The position numbers and the translations under genes were made by a program. DNA of 64,000 nucleotides from Primula veris (lineage: Eukaryota; Streptophyta; Magnoliopsida; Ericales; Primulaceae). The notes under the pieces are model-generated. The model made no database searches and was not told the DNA's origin. It saw only the letters and a program-made list of their open reading frames with translations. The stretch is from contig OY821749.1 in NCBI GenBank assembly GCA_963682055.1, forward strand, positions 6,808,336 through 6,872,335, written 5' to 3'. Positions 23,301-34,409 of the stretch are shown piece by piece (positions within the stretch are counted from its first letter, which is position 1; the number at the start of each line of letters is the position of its first letter).

Positions 23301-23900
23301 TTAGGTGTTATGCAGTTGTACGTAACGGTTACTTGGTAAATCATCATTTATTAGGTACCAATTTTTTGATAGATTTTAAATGATTATAGAGCGATAACTA
23401 TAGAGAGACAAACATAGATGGATTTTATTAATTGTCTAAGTCATAAAGAATGAGCCGCTAATCTTTTTTATAGTGTACATGTCATGAAGTTTATATGAAA
23501 GAAAACACTAACTTTTAAAAGTGATCAATGCATACATAAATAGCATACAACATATATACATATGTATACATATTTTATTCGTTTTGTATCACTTGTTTTA
23601 TGTTGATTTATCTTAACGTTGTATTTAACGGAAACAAATTTGATTTTGCAGCTGAAAAACTAGCATAAGATCCTAATTGTAGTTTATATAGATTTTTACA
23701 AAAAAATTATCGAGGTATATACCTTATGGGTAGTGCTCAATCACACTTGATTTTTTGAGAAAATATTTCTACCAAAACAAACAAAGTCTATGCAGAAGCG
23801 TGCTTAATTTAGTATCTACATTATAACCACTCGAGTCTTATTTATAAGATATCGTGGCATTTAACTTTGGTATTTTTCTAATTTAATTTTTGCATAAATA
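23301..23900. other. AT-rich intergenic DNA, no gene seen
   Basis: Only short unrelated open frames occur and nothing is recognisable on either strand. Confidence 0.4.
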
Positions 23901-23904
23901 TTAA

Positions 23905-24450
23905 CAGAGCCAGAGTCCGGAATTACATCGAGGGTGGCCCAATTTTGATAAACACAAACTATTGAAAGTGTAATTAACTTAAAACACATTATTGATTATT
24001 GTTACATTTGTTTTGCAAAAAAAGTTGTACTCCATAAAGTTTTTCCTCTCGTACACAGCATAAGAAATAAAAATGCTATAAGCCAAAGGAGATCTATAAA
24101 GGTCACTTTCAATTTTTTCACTCCAACTTCTCAAGAAAAATAATGATAAAACAACAAAAATCAAAGTAAAATACGGAACAATAACTCAAGGTGCCCAAAA
24201 GAATTATCATATGAAAAATTATGAGTAAATTATATTGAATTGTACTCTTTATGATCTTAGAGGTCAAAAATAAAAAGAAACACTTAGTTTGATTCGAACC
24301 TCTAGTTCATTAAACTAAAAACTTAAAAAGTTGTCCACCTAACCACTAGACTAAGGAACAAACATCAACCAATTTAATATCAGAAATTACAAATTTTAAC
24401 TTCAAATTCAGGGGCTTTAACTAGGTGGCTCAACATTGTTTTTTTACTTG
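23905..24450. mobile_element. hAT-like non-autonomous relic with tRNA-like core
   Basis: The left end CAGAGCCAGAGTCCGG resembles hAT termini. An internal minus-strand stretch (about 24290-24362) reads CTTAGTCTAGTGGTTAGG ... GAGGTTCGAATC, like Pol III A and B boxes. Phrases such as GGTGGCCCAATTTTG (23933) and AGGTGGCTCAAC (24425) bracket it. No matching 8-bp target duplication or right end was found. The organisation recalls the element at 3589-4064. Confidence 0.35.
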
Positions 24451-25197
24451 CTTATTCTTGAGCTAAGCAACATGAATGATCCTTGCATGATACCTGCGGC
24501 AATCTAGCTAGGTTAAAAATGTATGATATTTGTTTTAATATATTTAATATTATAGCTAGCAATTCATTAATAATATTTCTCTAATTTAAGTAAATTAAAG
24601 ACATATTTTAATAAATTAATAATGTTATGGTATAAATTCAACAATTTTTATATCAAATGCAACTTGAAGTTGGATGGTAATTTAATGATTAAACGATGTC
24701 TTCGAGAACTCATTAGCAAAACCGGTTTTCTTTAACCGAAATAATTTAAGAACAAGATCACTAGTGATAAAATAAAGATGCCTAGCTAATCAGATTCAGT
24801 TGTAGGTTTCTTAATTAGTGACTTAACGACTTCTAGAGATACCAAAGGTTAGGCAGGATTATAAAAGGGAATAAAGAGAAAAGGATGAAAATGTCAAAGG
24901 TTGCGCAAACAATTTCATTTAAAAGCTTATCATGGGTAAAATAAACTCTTCTTTTAATATCAAATTTAACAATTTTCCGACTACCTGCTACTCTAGAAAT
25001 TCTAAAGGAGTAGGTTCCTAATTTTGACAAACATATTATAAACAATTGGGTATCGATATAGTTTCCACATTTGTCTTTCCTTGTTCTCATTTAAGCAACC
25101 AATTCTTCCTAAATTAAATAGACAATAAACCATATTTTCTCCTTTTATTAATTGATCACCTTAACTGGAGATACTTTTCGGCATCATTAGCGGAGAC
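24451..25197. other. AT-rich intergenic DNA, no gene seen
   Basis: A minus-strand open frame at 24833-25090 has no recognisable domain. The remainder is plain AT-rich DNA. Confidence 0.4.
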
Positions 25198-25200
25198 TTA

Positions 25201-25349
25201 GGCTATATTTGGTAACGAATTTTTTGATCCAAAATCGGGCTAAAAATCAGATTTTTAGAAGCCAAATAATCTGACTGTCCAAACACCAGCAGATTTTTAA
25301 AATCAAAATTCATATAATCAACTATAAAAACATGTTGCCAAACGAATCC
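25201..25349. mobile_element. PIF/Harbinger-type MITE (149 bp) with TTA target duplication
   Basis: The direct repeat TTA lies at 25198-25200 and 25350-25352. The terminal inverted repeats are GGCTATATTTGGTAACGAA on the left and GGATTCGTTTGGCAACATG read from the right. Size, TSD and the GTTTGG-like core fit Harbinger MITEs. Confidence 0.65.
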
Positions 25350-25352
25350 TTA

Positions 25353-27060
25353 ACCTAGTATAGTAGAACCTCTTTATAAAAATATTCTATGTATGAATAA
25401 ACTCTATATAAAAATACCAAATTTTCGGTCTCAATAAATAGGAATAACCTCCACATTGTAATAATTCATAATTTTTTAAGATATCACCTTAAAAAAATGT
25501 ACTTCTATATAGTGATAAATAATATAAATTTGTAAAGTTATATATATATAAATTTTAAGACGGTTTTCTATGTTAAATTATACATAGTGTTTATACATGT
25601 AAATAAAGTATTAAATAAAATTTAGATGAATTTCCACTTTTCTACATACATATACTCGATTTTCTAAATAATTATGTACGTAATTAATTTTTTTTTTAAA
25701 ATATGAGTTTATTATATCATGATTTTTCACCTACTTGAATTCATGTGATCATGTATTTACCTAGTTAAAGTAAAAATATGTATTTGTCTCTTAAATATTT
25801 ATGTTAGTTAGTGAAACAATGTTTACATTTATCTTGTATTATACAAAATATATATTTAAATAATATTATATTTTTTATATATAAACTTGCACTTAAAAAT
25901 AACTTCTATATATTAATATTTTTTAATGTTTTTGAGTTTATGACTATATCGTAGTATTCTATCAGCTGATTTTTTTTATTTTATAAACGTCTCTAACGGG
26001 CGTGGAAAAACTTCAAGTTCTTTAAAGTAGACTATTACTCTCCGAAGGTCCTACTTTAGTTTACTACACCAACGTCTTGTATAAGTTTTTTTTAATCAAA
26101 TTCTTATATAAGTTTGGTACCTGTTATTTTCAACATTTCTACAAGAAAAAAGTCTAATATTACACCTCGACCACAATTTTCATTGACAATTATGCTTAGT
26201 GTATTTCCTGTGAATTAGTAGTAATAGAAGCGTTTACAAAGTCCTGAATTTACATTTTCTGTCTCTATCATGTGTTTAAAAATTAGGCAGGCACTTGGTA
26301 TAGTACCTAATAACGCCAGTACATATTCGAACTTCCAAACAAGTAACAACTGATACTCCACATAATTTTTAAGTAATTAGTATGTTTGCAAATAAGCGAT
26401 TAGCTACTCGTAACTGGTTTCAGATGGTTTCAGAAGAATTTTCTTTTAGTTGTATAAATAAAGTGGCGAATTAGCTACTTTTAAGGTTGATCGACTTAAA
26501 TTACAAAGATGATATACAAATTCAATATGAAACCATTTAATTTGCTCAATCAAAGTTTGTAACTTTATGTTTTCTTTGCTGATATGTTTATATCAATTTG
26601 TCTGTTGACTTACCGACTGCTTTCACTGACCTTGTTGGTCTAGATAAGCGGAAAGATTTTGATTAACCTTTTCTTAATATCATAAAAAATAACTACTTTT
26701 GATAGATAACCAGCGTCTAGTAAATGGAAGTAAACAAAGTTCTTATGAACATAGTGCTTCTTTGATTGTACTACTCCAACAAGTAGGTTAGATGTTTCTG
26801 TCTGCATAAAATACCGAATTAAGTCAAAAGTAATGTTCCTAAATAGAGGAAAAGAGGGAAAAGAGAGTTATTAGTCTAGAAGCAAATTGAAAAAAAGAGA
26901 GGCTAAACTCAATAGTTAATAGGGTTAATTAAATATTGGTCTATAAAAATAAAATTATTTAATTATTGTTTACCCTATAAAATTTAATTAAGTATTGTTC
27001 AGTTATTACTAAAACTAATCAAACATTGATGTATTACTCATTAAATATAAAAAGCCTACC
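25353..27060. other. AT-rich intergenic DNA, no gene seen
   Basis: About 1.7 kb of AT-rich DNA with no coding frame, RNA gene or clear repeat recognised. Confidence 0.45.
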
Positions 27061-27331
27061 AAAATAACCTAAAATAACTACGACCACCACCACCGTCTGC
27101 CTCCGTCACCCGTCGTCGTCCGCTGCCTGCCTCCGCCATCCGTCGTCGCCTGTCACCTGCCTTTGCCGCCTGTCTTCTTTCTCTCCCACTCTCTCTCGAT
27201 ATAAATATATATATATATATATAGGGAAATGATATATCGACACATAACAAAACACATTATGTTTACATTTTAATTCTAACTATCTATTTAGTTTTTTTTC
27301 AATGGTCAAAATTACCTTAAATAAAGAAACC

Positions 27332-27362
<31 letters not shown>

Positions 27363-27616
27363 TAGCGGATCTGCCTACCCGATGAGTGTGAATCCAAAAA
27401 AATATATGTTACCCGTTATGCTAGAATCTTTGATGAAGGAGTAACAATTATGGTTGTGAGAGAGATGATGAATTTGATGATGAAGTTAATAATTAGATGA
27501 CAGTTATTTTTCTTTTAATTCTCCTATAAAAGTTGTCTACTACTATTTTGTAATTTTGTAAATTAATAGAACTCTTTTATAAACTAATAGTATATATATA
27601 TATATATATATATATA
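27061..27616. repeat. GC-rich exon-like fragment, TA runs and repeat debris
   Basis: The stretch 27078-27190 (CCTCCGTCACCCGTCGTCGT and similar) is GC-rich but has no product. AACACATTATGTTTACATTTTAA at about 27250 has a near copy at about 28160-28215, suggesting pieces of one dispersed repeat separated by later MITE and Helitron insertions. Confidence 0.4.
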
Positions 27617-27617
27617 T

Positions 27618-27809
27618 GGGGAGGAATCCATACACACATAAAAAAACACATTATCTTTACACATCAATCACAACCCTCCATTTAAAGATTATGTGTTTAT
27701 TCTTGTTATCAGATGAACTAATCTTGACCATTAAAAGTAAATAAATGAAGGGTTGTGATTGATGTGTAAAGATAATGTGTTTTTTTATGTGTTTATAGAT
27801 TATTCCCTC
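27618..27809. mobile_element. Hairpin MITE, arms of about 65 bp
   Basis: The left arm (about 27618-27683: ACACATAAAAAAACACATTA, ACATCAATCACAACCCT) is nearly the exact complement of the right arm (about 27745-27809: AGGGTTGTGATTGATGTGT, AATGTGTTTTTTTATGTGT). The spacer is about 60 bp. It is flanked by TA microsatellites, consistent with insertion at TA. The family is Tc1/Mariner-like or unassigned. Confidence 0.8.
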
Positions 27810-27829
27810 TATATATATATATATATATA

Positions 27830-28130
27830 CTAGTAAAAGTTGTCCACGCGTTGCGTGTGAGACGCGTAATGACATAAATCTCGTAATATATTTTATTTTT
27901 AACATAATATTCAGATTTTGTATAATTTATTATAGTTACGGAGGTTAAAACGAATTGTTAATTAATTTAGGATACATCCGTAATTAGTAAAATATATTGA
28001 GGACAAATAGTTAATTAATTAGATTATGTATATTGGTAATTATTAAAATAGAGTGAGGGTATTTTTGGAAAAAAGTGTCTAAATTGAGCAGTCTCAATTT
28101 TTCTTGGGTTGGCTTATTATAATAGAATGA
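27830..28130 (-). mobile_element. Short non-autonomous Helitron (301 bp)
   Basis: On the minus strand it starts TCATTCTATTATAATAAGCC at 28130 and ends CTAG at 27830, after hairpin CACGCAACGCGTG (complement of CACGCGTTGCGTG). The flanks are A and T, as for Helitron insertion. It is the best-preserved copy of the family in this window and codes for nothing. Confidence 0.85.
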
Positions 28131-28429
28131 TATAGGGGATGGATATATCGGACACATAAAAAAATAAACTATGCTTACATTTTAATCCTAACCATCTATT
28201 TAGTGTTTTTTCAATTTAGTGCTTACATATCTGTATATATATTTAATATATCGCGACGGTGGTAGGACTGAGGATGTGGGATGCGGTGATGGTTGGCACT
28301 GGTGGTCGACGGTGATGGTAAGTGGTAGGTGGTAGGTGGATGTCTTTATTTCTCTCTCTCTTTCTGTTTCTCTTTCTTTCTCTCTGGTTTCATATCTAAG
28401 AAAAAAGAAGTGGATTAATTGTAATTTTG

Positions 28430-29900
28430 CATTAGTTTAGTTAATTTACAAACATGGTCCAATAGTTTAGATATAAATACTATCAGTCCCAAAGTTAACA
28501 AATTGATACACAAAAACCGTTTAGTCTAATATTTGGTCATTTTTATTGAATAATTTCAAATCAAAGTGATACAAACGACATGTAAAACTATTTTTATTAA
28601 GCACATTCTAAAAAAAGTCTATTCAAATGACCGTAAATAATATTTAAATGATTATAGATTGTTTTCAAATATGCATAGACTTTTTACAAAGACCATATAC
28701 TATTTTTTAAATGACTCGAACCTTTTTTAAACGATTCCGACTGTTTTTAAAATGACTAAAAATAACTCGGTTGTTTTTGTACTAACTCACCGTTTTTAAA
28801 ATGATTTAAATTAACTCAAACTGTTTTTAAAATGACTTAAACGACTCGGAATATTTTTAAAATGACTTAAACGACTCATACTGTTTTTAAAATGACTTAA
28901 AACGACTCAGACTATTTTTAAATGACTTAAACCAACTCAGACTGTTTTTTAAAATGACTTAAAATGACTGAGACTCTTTTTGAAATTACTCAGACTGTTT
29001 TTAAAATGACTCACACTATTTTTAAAATAACTTAAAACGACTCAGATTGTTTTTAAAATTACTCAAAATATTGATTAAAATGACTTAAAATGACTCAGAC
29101 TGTTTTTAAAATGACTTAAAACGACTCAGACTGTTTTTAAAATGACTTAAAACGACTCAGACTGTTTTTAAAATGACTTAAAACGACTCAGACTGTTTAA
29201 AATGACTTAAAACGACTCAGATTGTCTTTTAAAATTACTTAAACTATTTTTAAAACTACTTTGGTTGTTTTTAAAATGAATTAAAACGACTCAGTTTATT
29301 TTTAAATAACTTAAACGACTCAGACTGTTTTTGAAATTACTCATACTGTTTTTAAAATGACTTAAAACGACTCATACTGTTTTTAAAATGACTTAAAACG
29401 TGTCAGAATGTTTTTAAAATTACTCAGACTATTTTTAAAATAAGTTAGACTATTTTTTAAATAACTCAGATTGTTTTAAAAAAAATATTGCGTTTTTAGA
29501 TTTTTTGGGATTATTTTTGTATTTTTTGGGACTTTTTATATTTTATTATTGTTTTTTCTGTGTTTTGCCTTTTAAAGTTTTTTTTGGATATTTTCTTTTT
29601 CAGATTTTTAGATTTTTATTTTATTTTTTTCTCAATTTTTCCTACTTTTCTTATTTTTATTTAACTTTTTGGATTTAATATATTAAAATTGTGAATTATA
29701 TAGCCTTTTATAATTAGATTTGAACTATAGGGACTGAAATGATAATTTTTCAAACTATTGGGCAACGCTGAAATTTCAAGAAATATGACGACGAAAATCA
29801 GTGCATCGCGCACACCGCATGGTTTGGACACATGTCGCACTGTGATTGATTTTGTTAAAACGTATCAATAAATAATTAGTTTTAGTTTTATGGACCAATT
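28430..29900. mobile_element. Non-autonomous relative of the 48-60 kb MULE (candidate)
   Basis: At 29873-29899 the minus strand reads ATTGGTCCATAAAACTAAAA then CTAATTA, matching 26 of 27 bases of the MULE left TIR at 48299-48325. The interior array contains CTCAGACTGTTTTTAAAA, the motif that saturates that MULE. A possible weak counterpart at the left (CATGGTCCAATAGTTTAG, about 28454) is not a convincing TIR, so the left edge is approximate. There is no transposase. The right side (29760-29860) is GC-richer. Confidence 0.5.
28700..29480 (+). repeat. Tandem array, ~30-36-bp unit ending in ACTCAGACTGTTTTTAAAATG
   Basis: About 20 imperfect units of the form ACTCAGACTGTTTTTAAAA TGACTTAAAACG follow one another in a single orientation. 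They are most regular at 29060-29220 and decay at both sides. T-rich DNA follows to 29690. Confidence 0.95.
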
Positions 29901-30125
29901 TTTAATTAAGTGTTAGATAAACTATTAATCAAAAAATTTATGATAGTTAATAGTGTCCGGGGAGGTTGGAGAACTGCACTATTACTATGACTAGTATGAC
30001 TACTACTTAGATGATGCCAAACAAATCCATCATTATCATTTTCTTTTACTACGAATCTTTCCACTTTCCACTTTCCAAACCCTCTTAACAATCCATTCAT
30101 AACTGTCCATATACATGATACTGAG

Positions 30126-30135
30126 TATATAAATA
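30126..30135 (+). promoter_or_regulatory. TATA box of the PAR1 gene
   Basis: GTATATAAATAGC lies 115-120 bp upstream of the PAR1 ATG. It is followed by a CT/CA-rich leader (TCTCTTTGATCC), as usual for plant genes. Confidence 0.65.
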
Positions 30136-30248
30136 GCTCTCACCGCAAAGAAATCTCCAACAAATTTGAACTCATCCAATATTCTTAGGCAACTCCTCCT
30201 CCAAAACTTTCTCTCTTTGATCCTTTTTCTTTAATTCCAAACCCCTTC

Positions 30249-32142
30249 ATGGATTCTTACATTACTCTGAAAACCATGGCCATCATATATCTTGCAGTAT
30301 TTCTCAATGTTCAAGGCACTATAGGTGAATAGAACTTTCATCTTTTATATTCACCACATGTCTATATATATATACTAATGGTTGTCCACGTGTTATATAT
30401 TACTAATCGTTGTCCACGTGTTGCGTATACGATACGTAGTGACATAAATATAATCCCGACAAATAAACTTAATATTTTTTTAAAATTTAAATATCGAATG
30501 ATTAAATATAATTAATTAACAATTGTATATAAAGAGTAACATAATGTTTTACTCTTATAAAAAATACACAACGATTTTGTTTGGATTATAAATGTGTGAA
30601 AAATAACATTTTTAAAGTTATTTATGTATTTGAATTGAGTTATGACATTTAAAAGTAATTACAATATTAGAGTGAGGGTATTTTTGAAAAATTTGAATAA
30701 AATTGGACAGTATTAAAATGTTTGAGTTATTTTATATTAATATTATGATATGATATATATTTCAGGATGAAATGGAACCAGGCCATGACTTAACTTTTTA
30801 TGTGGATTTTTTTTAAGTAAACAACCTAGGCCTTCATTGGCTGCGACTTTAAGTTTGCTTATTCTATTTTTTGCTTGTCCGCATTTTCCCATAAAAGTTT
30901 TTTTTTTTTCAATACAAAAGTTGTCTTGGATCAATAAAATAAAGATCTTTTAGAATTTAATTTTTATTTTCAAGAATATGCAATCAAGCAAGCACAAAGA
31001 TTTGGGATCCATGGACTATGGAATTACATCTCAACACCCTACTAGAGTACAAAATAATAATTGTCACGTAACACTTTTTACTAGTTTTACATAACTTGTC
31101 TGCTTATAATTAATTTTCAAACATGTAGGAGAAAAAATTGAGTGCGAGAATCTCAACAAGAACTCGTGCTCATTTGCGATATCATCAACGGGAAGACGAT
31201 GTGTTCTTGAGAAGATAGTGAAAAGAAGCGGGTGTGAAGAGTACACTTGTAAGCCATCGTCTATCGAGGCTTCCCCGTTAACGGACTGGATCGAAACAGA
31301 TCAGTGTGTCGAAGCATGTGGGCTTGATCGGACGGCTCTGGGGATCTCATCTGATTCTCTTTTGGAAGCTCAATTCACAGATAAACTTTGCTCACATCAG
31401 TGCTATAATAACTGCCCCAACATTGTTGATCTCTATTTTAATCTTGCAGCTGGTGAAGGTATATATATACAAATAGCATTATAGATCGCATCTTTCCTAC
31501 CACCTTATAGCAAATAGTAAATGTTACTATTACGTACTCTCCTTTCACTCTAATGGTATTCTTCCAGATGAAAACACAGAATATATAACTTGCATTACAG
31601 AAGGATTCCTATTTTTCAAGAAAGAATGTTCCGGAATCATACCACAAAGGGCTAAAGTGCAGTTTCTAAAAATGTACTTTGATCCGTCTTATTTTAAGAA
31701 TGGTGCAAACTATTATTTTAAAAATTATTGTGGCTTCCTTGGTTCTTTTCTGGAACTTCTTTGCGAGATGTCAATTTTGTTCGTTCTTTTCTCAAATATA
31801 CTGAAATTTTGCACATTTAAGCAACAAAAGATACTAAAAGAAAATGTCCTCAAGCTATGATGTTATATTAGGGGTTTTCCCCCATTTTTCTTGTTATTGT
31901 ATCGATCTTGATACGTAACTTCGTAAAATTTATTTCCTTCTCTGCTTTGTCGATCTGTTCTGGCAGGTGTGTTTCTTCCTAAGTTATGCGAAGTACAAGG
32001 AAACAATGCACGCAGAGTGTTGTCTGAGTTCAAAAGCTCGGGTATAGTAGCACCCACACCGGAATTAGGTGGGCCTTTATTGGAGAAATACGCTTTTTCC
32101 CCTGAAAGTGGAATGGCTCCACCCCCTTCTTGGTATCCCTAA
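30249..32142 (+). CDS. PAR1: PAR1-family (photoassimilate-responsive) secreted protein
   Basis: Three exons join in phase: 30249-30324, 31129-31458 and 31967-32142, giving 193 aa. Exon 1 codes for a signal peptide (TMAIIYLAVFLNVQGTIG). The mature part carries the PAR1-family cysteines and hallmark phrases IETDQCVEACGLDR, GISSDSLLEAQFTDKLC and CPNIVDLYFNLAAGEG, followed by VFLPKLCEVQ. The tail is proline-rich (MAPPPSWYP). Family members are apoplastic or secreted and were described as induced by sugar accumulation and pathogens. The molecular function is unknown. Splice sites are canonical and all cysteines look present, so the gene seems intact. Intron 1 contains a degenerate Helitron. Intron 2 (508 bp) has open frames that I consider non-coding. 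Confidence 0.9.
30403..30747 (-). mobile_element. Degenerate short Helitron in PAR1 intron 1
   Basis: On the minus strand the 3' end reads CAACACGTGGACAACGATTAG (complement of the stretch starting CTAATCGTTGTCCACGTG at 30403). The 5' end lies near 30747 (TCATAATATTAATATAAAAT). A second partial copy of the 3' tip is at 30375-30396. It resembles the copy at 47717-48081. It sits entirely within the intron, away from splice sites. Confidence 0.65.
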
Positions 32143-33610
32143 TTCTAATATCTATTTGGTTTAAATGAGAAGTTCGAAGAAAAGGGAATAAGAAGACATA
32201 TAGGTCTCATTTTGTATGCTAAATTTTTACGGTGAGTGAAGTTTTGCAGATGTTTTTACTTTTTACTCTACTATGTTTTGGTAATCATGTACGGGAGGAC
32301 TCCTCACACCGAAAAAGTAGCGATCTATATTTTGTAATAAAGTTCCAACCAGAGTCTTGGTCTATTCTATATTGTACCTCGTGCTTTCACATGCACGACG
32401 CTATTTAAAGTCCAATACAGATACGAATTACTTTTTTCCAGGATACCAGCATATGCGAATGCGGCTTGCAGCTGAGCACTTTCTTTTAAACATATATCAT
32501 TAAGGTTTCTAATTCCAGAGCTTATAACAATAAACGTAGTTCTTCAATCCTATTAAGTGGAGTGATAATTAGCCTGTGTACTTAAGTTTTCTGCAGATAA
32601 GATAGATAACAAATGAAAGAAGGAAATTATAGTATTTTGGTCGTCCAAAGGTTTGGTACATCTTTTGAAAAAATTTAACAAATAATCGTTCTTTTCAATT
32701 TTGCTGGTGTGGCTATGTGCATATGGTCTTAAAATCAATGTGCCTCAAAGTTCCCTTGTCTTACTTTAATGGGTTGCAAATCACATCAAGAAATAAGAAA
32801 TAATAACACAGTATCAACACAAGTGAACATGATGAGTTCAAAGGCTACAATCCGAAATATTTTTAACCACTGGTAAACAGAATCGTAGGAACAGAAAATT
32901 AGAACTTACTATTTCATTATAACTACAATTATTAGGAACAGAAAATCCAAATAACCAAATGATTAACGACAGTGGTGACCCTGATGGGGTGCGGCAGGTG
33001 TGACGACACCGGGTCTCATGATTCCGATAAATCGCTGAGGGTCCCATGACGCCGACATACCAAAAAAATCAATTTTTATATTTGTATAAAAAAATATACA
33101 TGTAAATATATATATGCTAGTAAAAATAATTAAAAATAAGTAAAATGACACAATTCTTTTTATATTAAAGATTTTTTTTGTTTGAGAGTTAATTTTGGAT
33201 TATTCTAGTATTAATATATTTTATTATGAAATTGCATACCCGGAACGACAATAAATAAAAAAGTCCATAACTTTTTTCTATGCCGGGAAACAAAAATTTG
33301 AGGGCCGCACCTTATTAAAGCAACCAAGCTACATAACCAACCACACTGCAAGCTGCAATATCTCACCAACACAACTCCTACCTATGATCCACAACCATGG
33401 CATCAATTGATCAACACACGAAATAAAACAGTTCTTCCTCTTATTCTCTTCATATTCATCTTCGTCTTCCTCAGCAATAGCATCTTGATGGGACTACTTT
33501 AATATTTTAATAATGATTACTCTTTTACCCTTTGATTTCATAATATAAAATTATTAAACTTAACTTTGTGACATTAATGGGCTATTTTGTTAAATTGACT
33601 TTCCCACCGT
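32143..33610. other. PAR1 3' region and intergenic DNA with a GC-rich remnant
   Basis: Up to about 32400 this is probably the PAR1 3' UTR, with AATAAA at about 32335. At 32970-33060 a GC-rich stretch (GTGACCCTGATGGGGTGCGG ... GAGGGTCCCATGACGCC) appears. A similar GC-rich tag near 33235-33315 (CATACCCGGAACGAC, GGGCCGCACC) may be the other end of an element, but no inverted repeat or target duplication could be fixed. Confidence 0.4.
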
Positions 33611-33620
33611 ATCATATAAG

Positions 33621-34409
33621 GTTGTACGTAAACTCCATGAATCCGTGAATCCGATTCGAACCGTTTGTTTGGTTAGATTTGGTTTAAGTTTTTAATACTA
33701 ATGGTTTGATTTTGGATTCAAATTTTTTAAATTCGTCCTTAACGGTTTGGTTTACTTTTCAATTCTGTTAATCCGAGTCAAATCAATTCGATCCAAACCA
33801 TTTAATCTAATCCAAACTGTTAAACTCAATCTGTTATACTCATTAAAAACAAACATTATTATTTACCTTATTTATGAAAAAAAACCAAAACTTCTTTCAT
33901 ATATATAATTAATAATAAACGATCATATATATACTCTTTAATCTAATGAACAATAATAATTATGTGACAGATTTCAAACATATTAACTTTTATATTCTCT
34001 CATTACTACTTATATGAGTCATATTTCTTTATTTTCTAACCGAATTAATATGTTATTATGCATTGTTTGTGAGGTTGAGGAGGGTATATGAAAGATGTTT
34101 GTACTCGTTAATGTTGGTTATATATTGTTTGAAAATATTTTTCATATTATTTTTGTTTGTAAATAATTGTCATTAATATATGTATTAATTTTGATTAAAT
34201 AACGAATGACGATCATTATTAACAACCGAATTCGCACCGAACCATTGAATCCATAAAACCAACTCAAACTGATCTGATCCGTTAGATTTGGTTTGGTGTG
34301 GATTCAAAAAATAAATGGTTTGGTTGGATCCAAAATTTTAAAATTCGTTCTTAATAGTTTGGTTTAGTATTGACGATAATCCGTTCAAATCTGATCCATT
34401 TACACCCCT
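33621..34409. mobile_element. Inverted-repeat element rich in (GAATC)CGGTTTGGTTT phrases
   Basis: The left part (33621-33830) and right part (34225-34409) are roughly complementary: AAATTCGTCCTTAACGGTTTGG against the other-strand reading of TTAATAGTTTGGTTTAG, and ends GTTGTACGTAAACTCCAT and GGGGTGTAAATGGATCAG. Both arms share GGTTTGGTTTA/GGATTCAAA phrases. There is no coding frame. It is probably a MITE or TIR element of unassigned superfamily. Confidence 0.5.

Noticed and set aside
28700..29480. Regular repeats resembling a CRISPR array
   Set aside because: Repeats are degenerate, without unique spacers of constant size, and the window is a plant nuclear genome.
31657..31860. Extra PAR1 exon in intron 2
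   Set aside because: Joining exons 2 and 3 directly restores the conserved AAGEG-VFLP phrase in phase; the open stretch has no homology.
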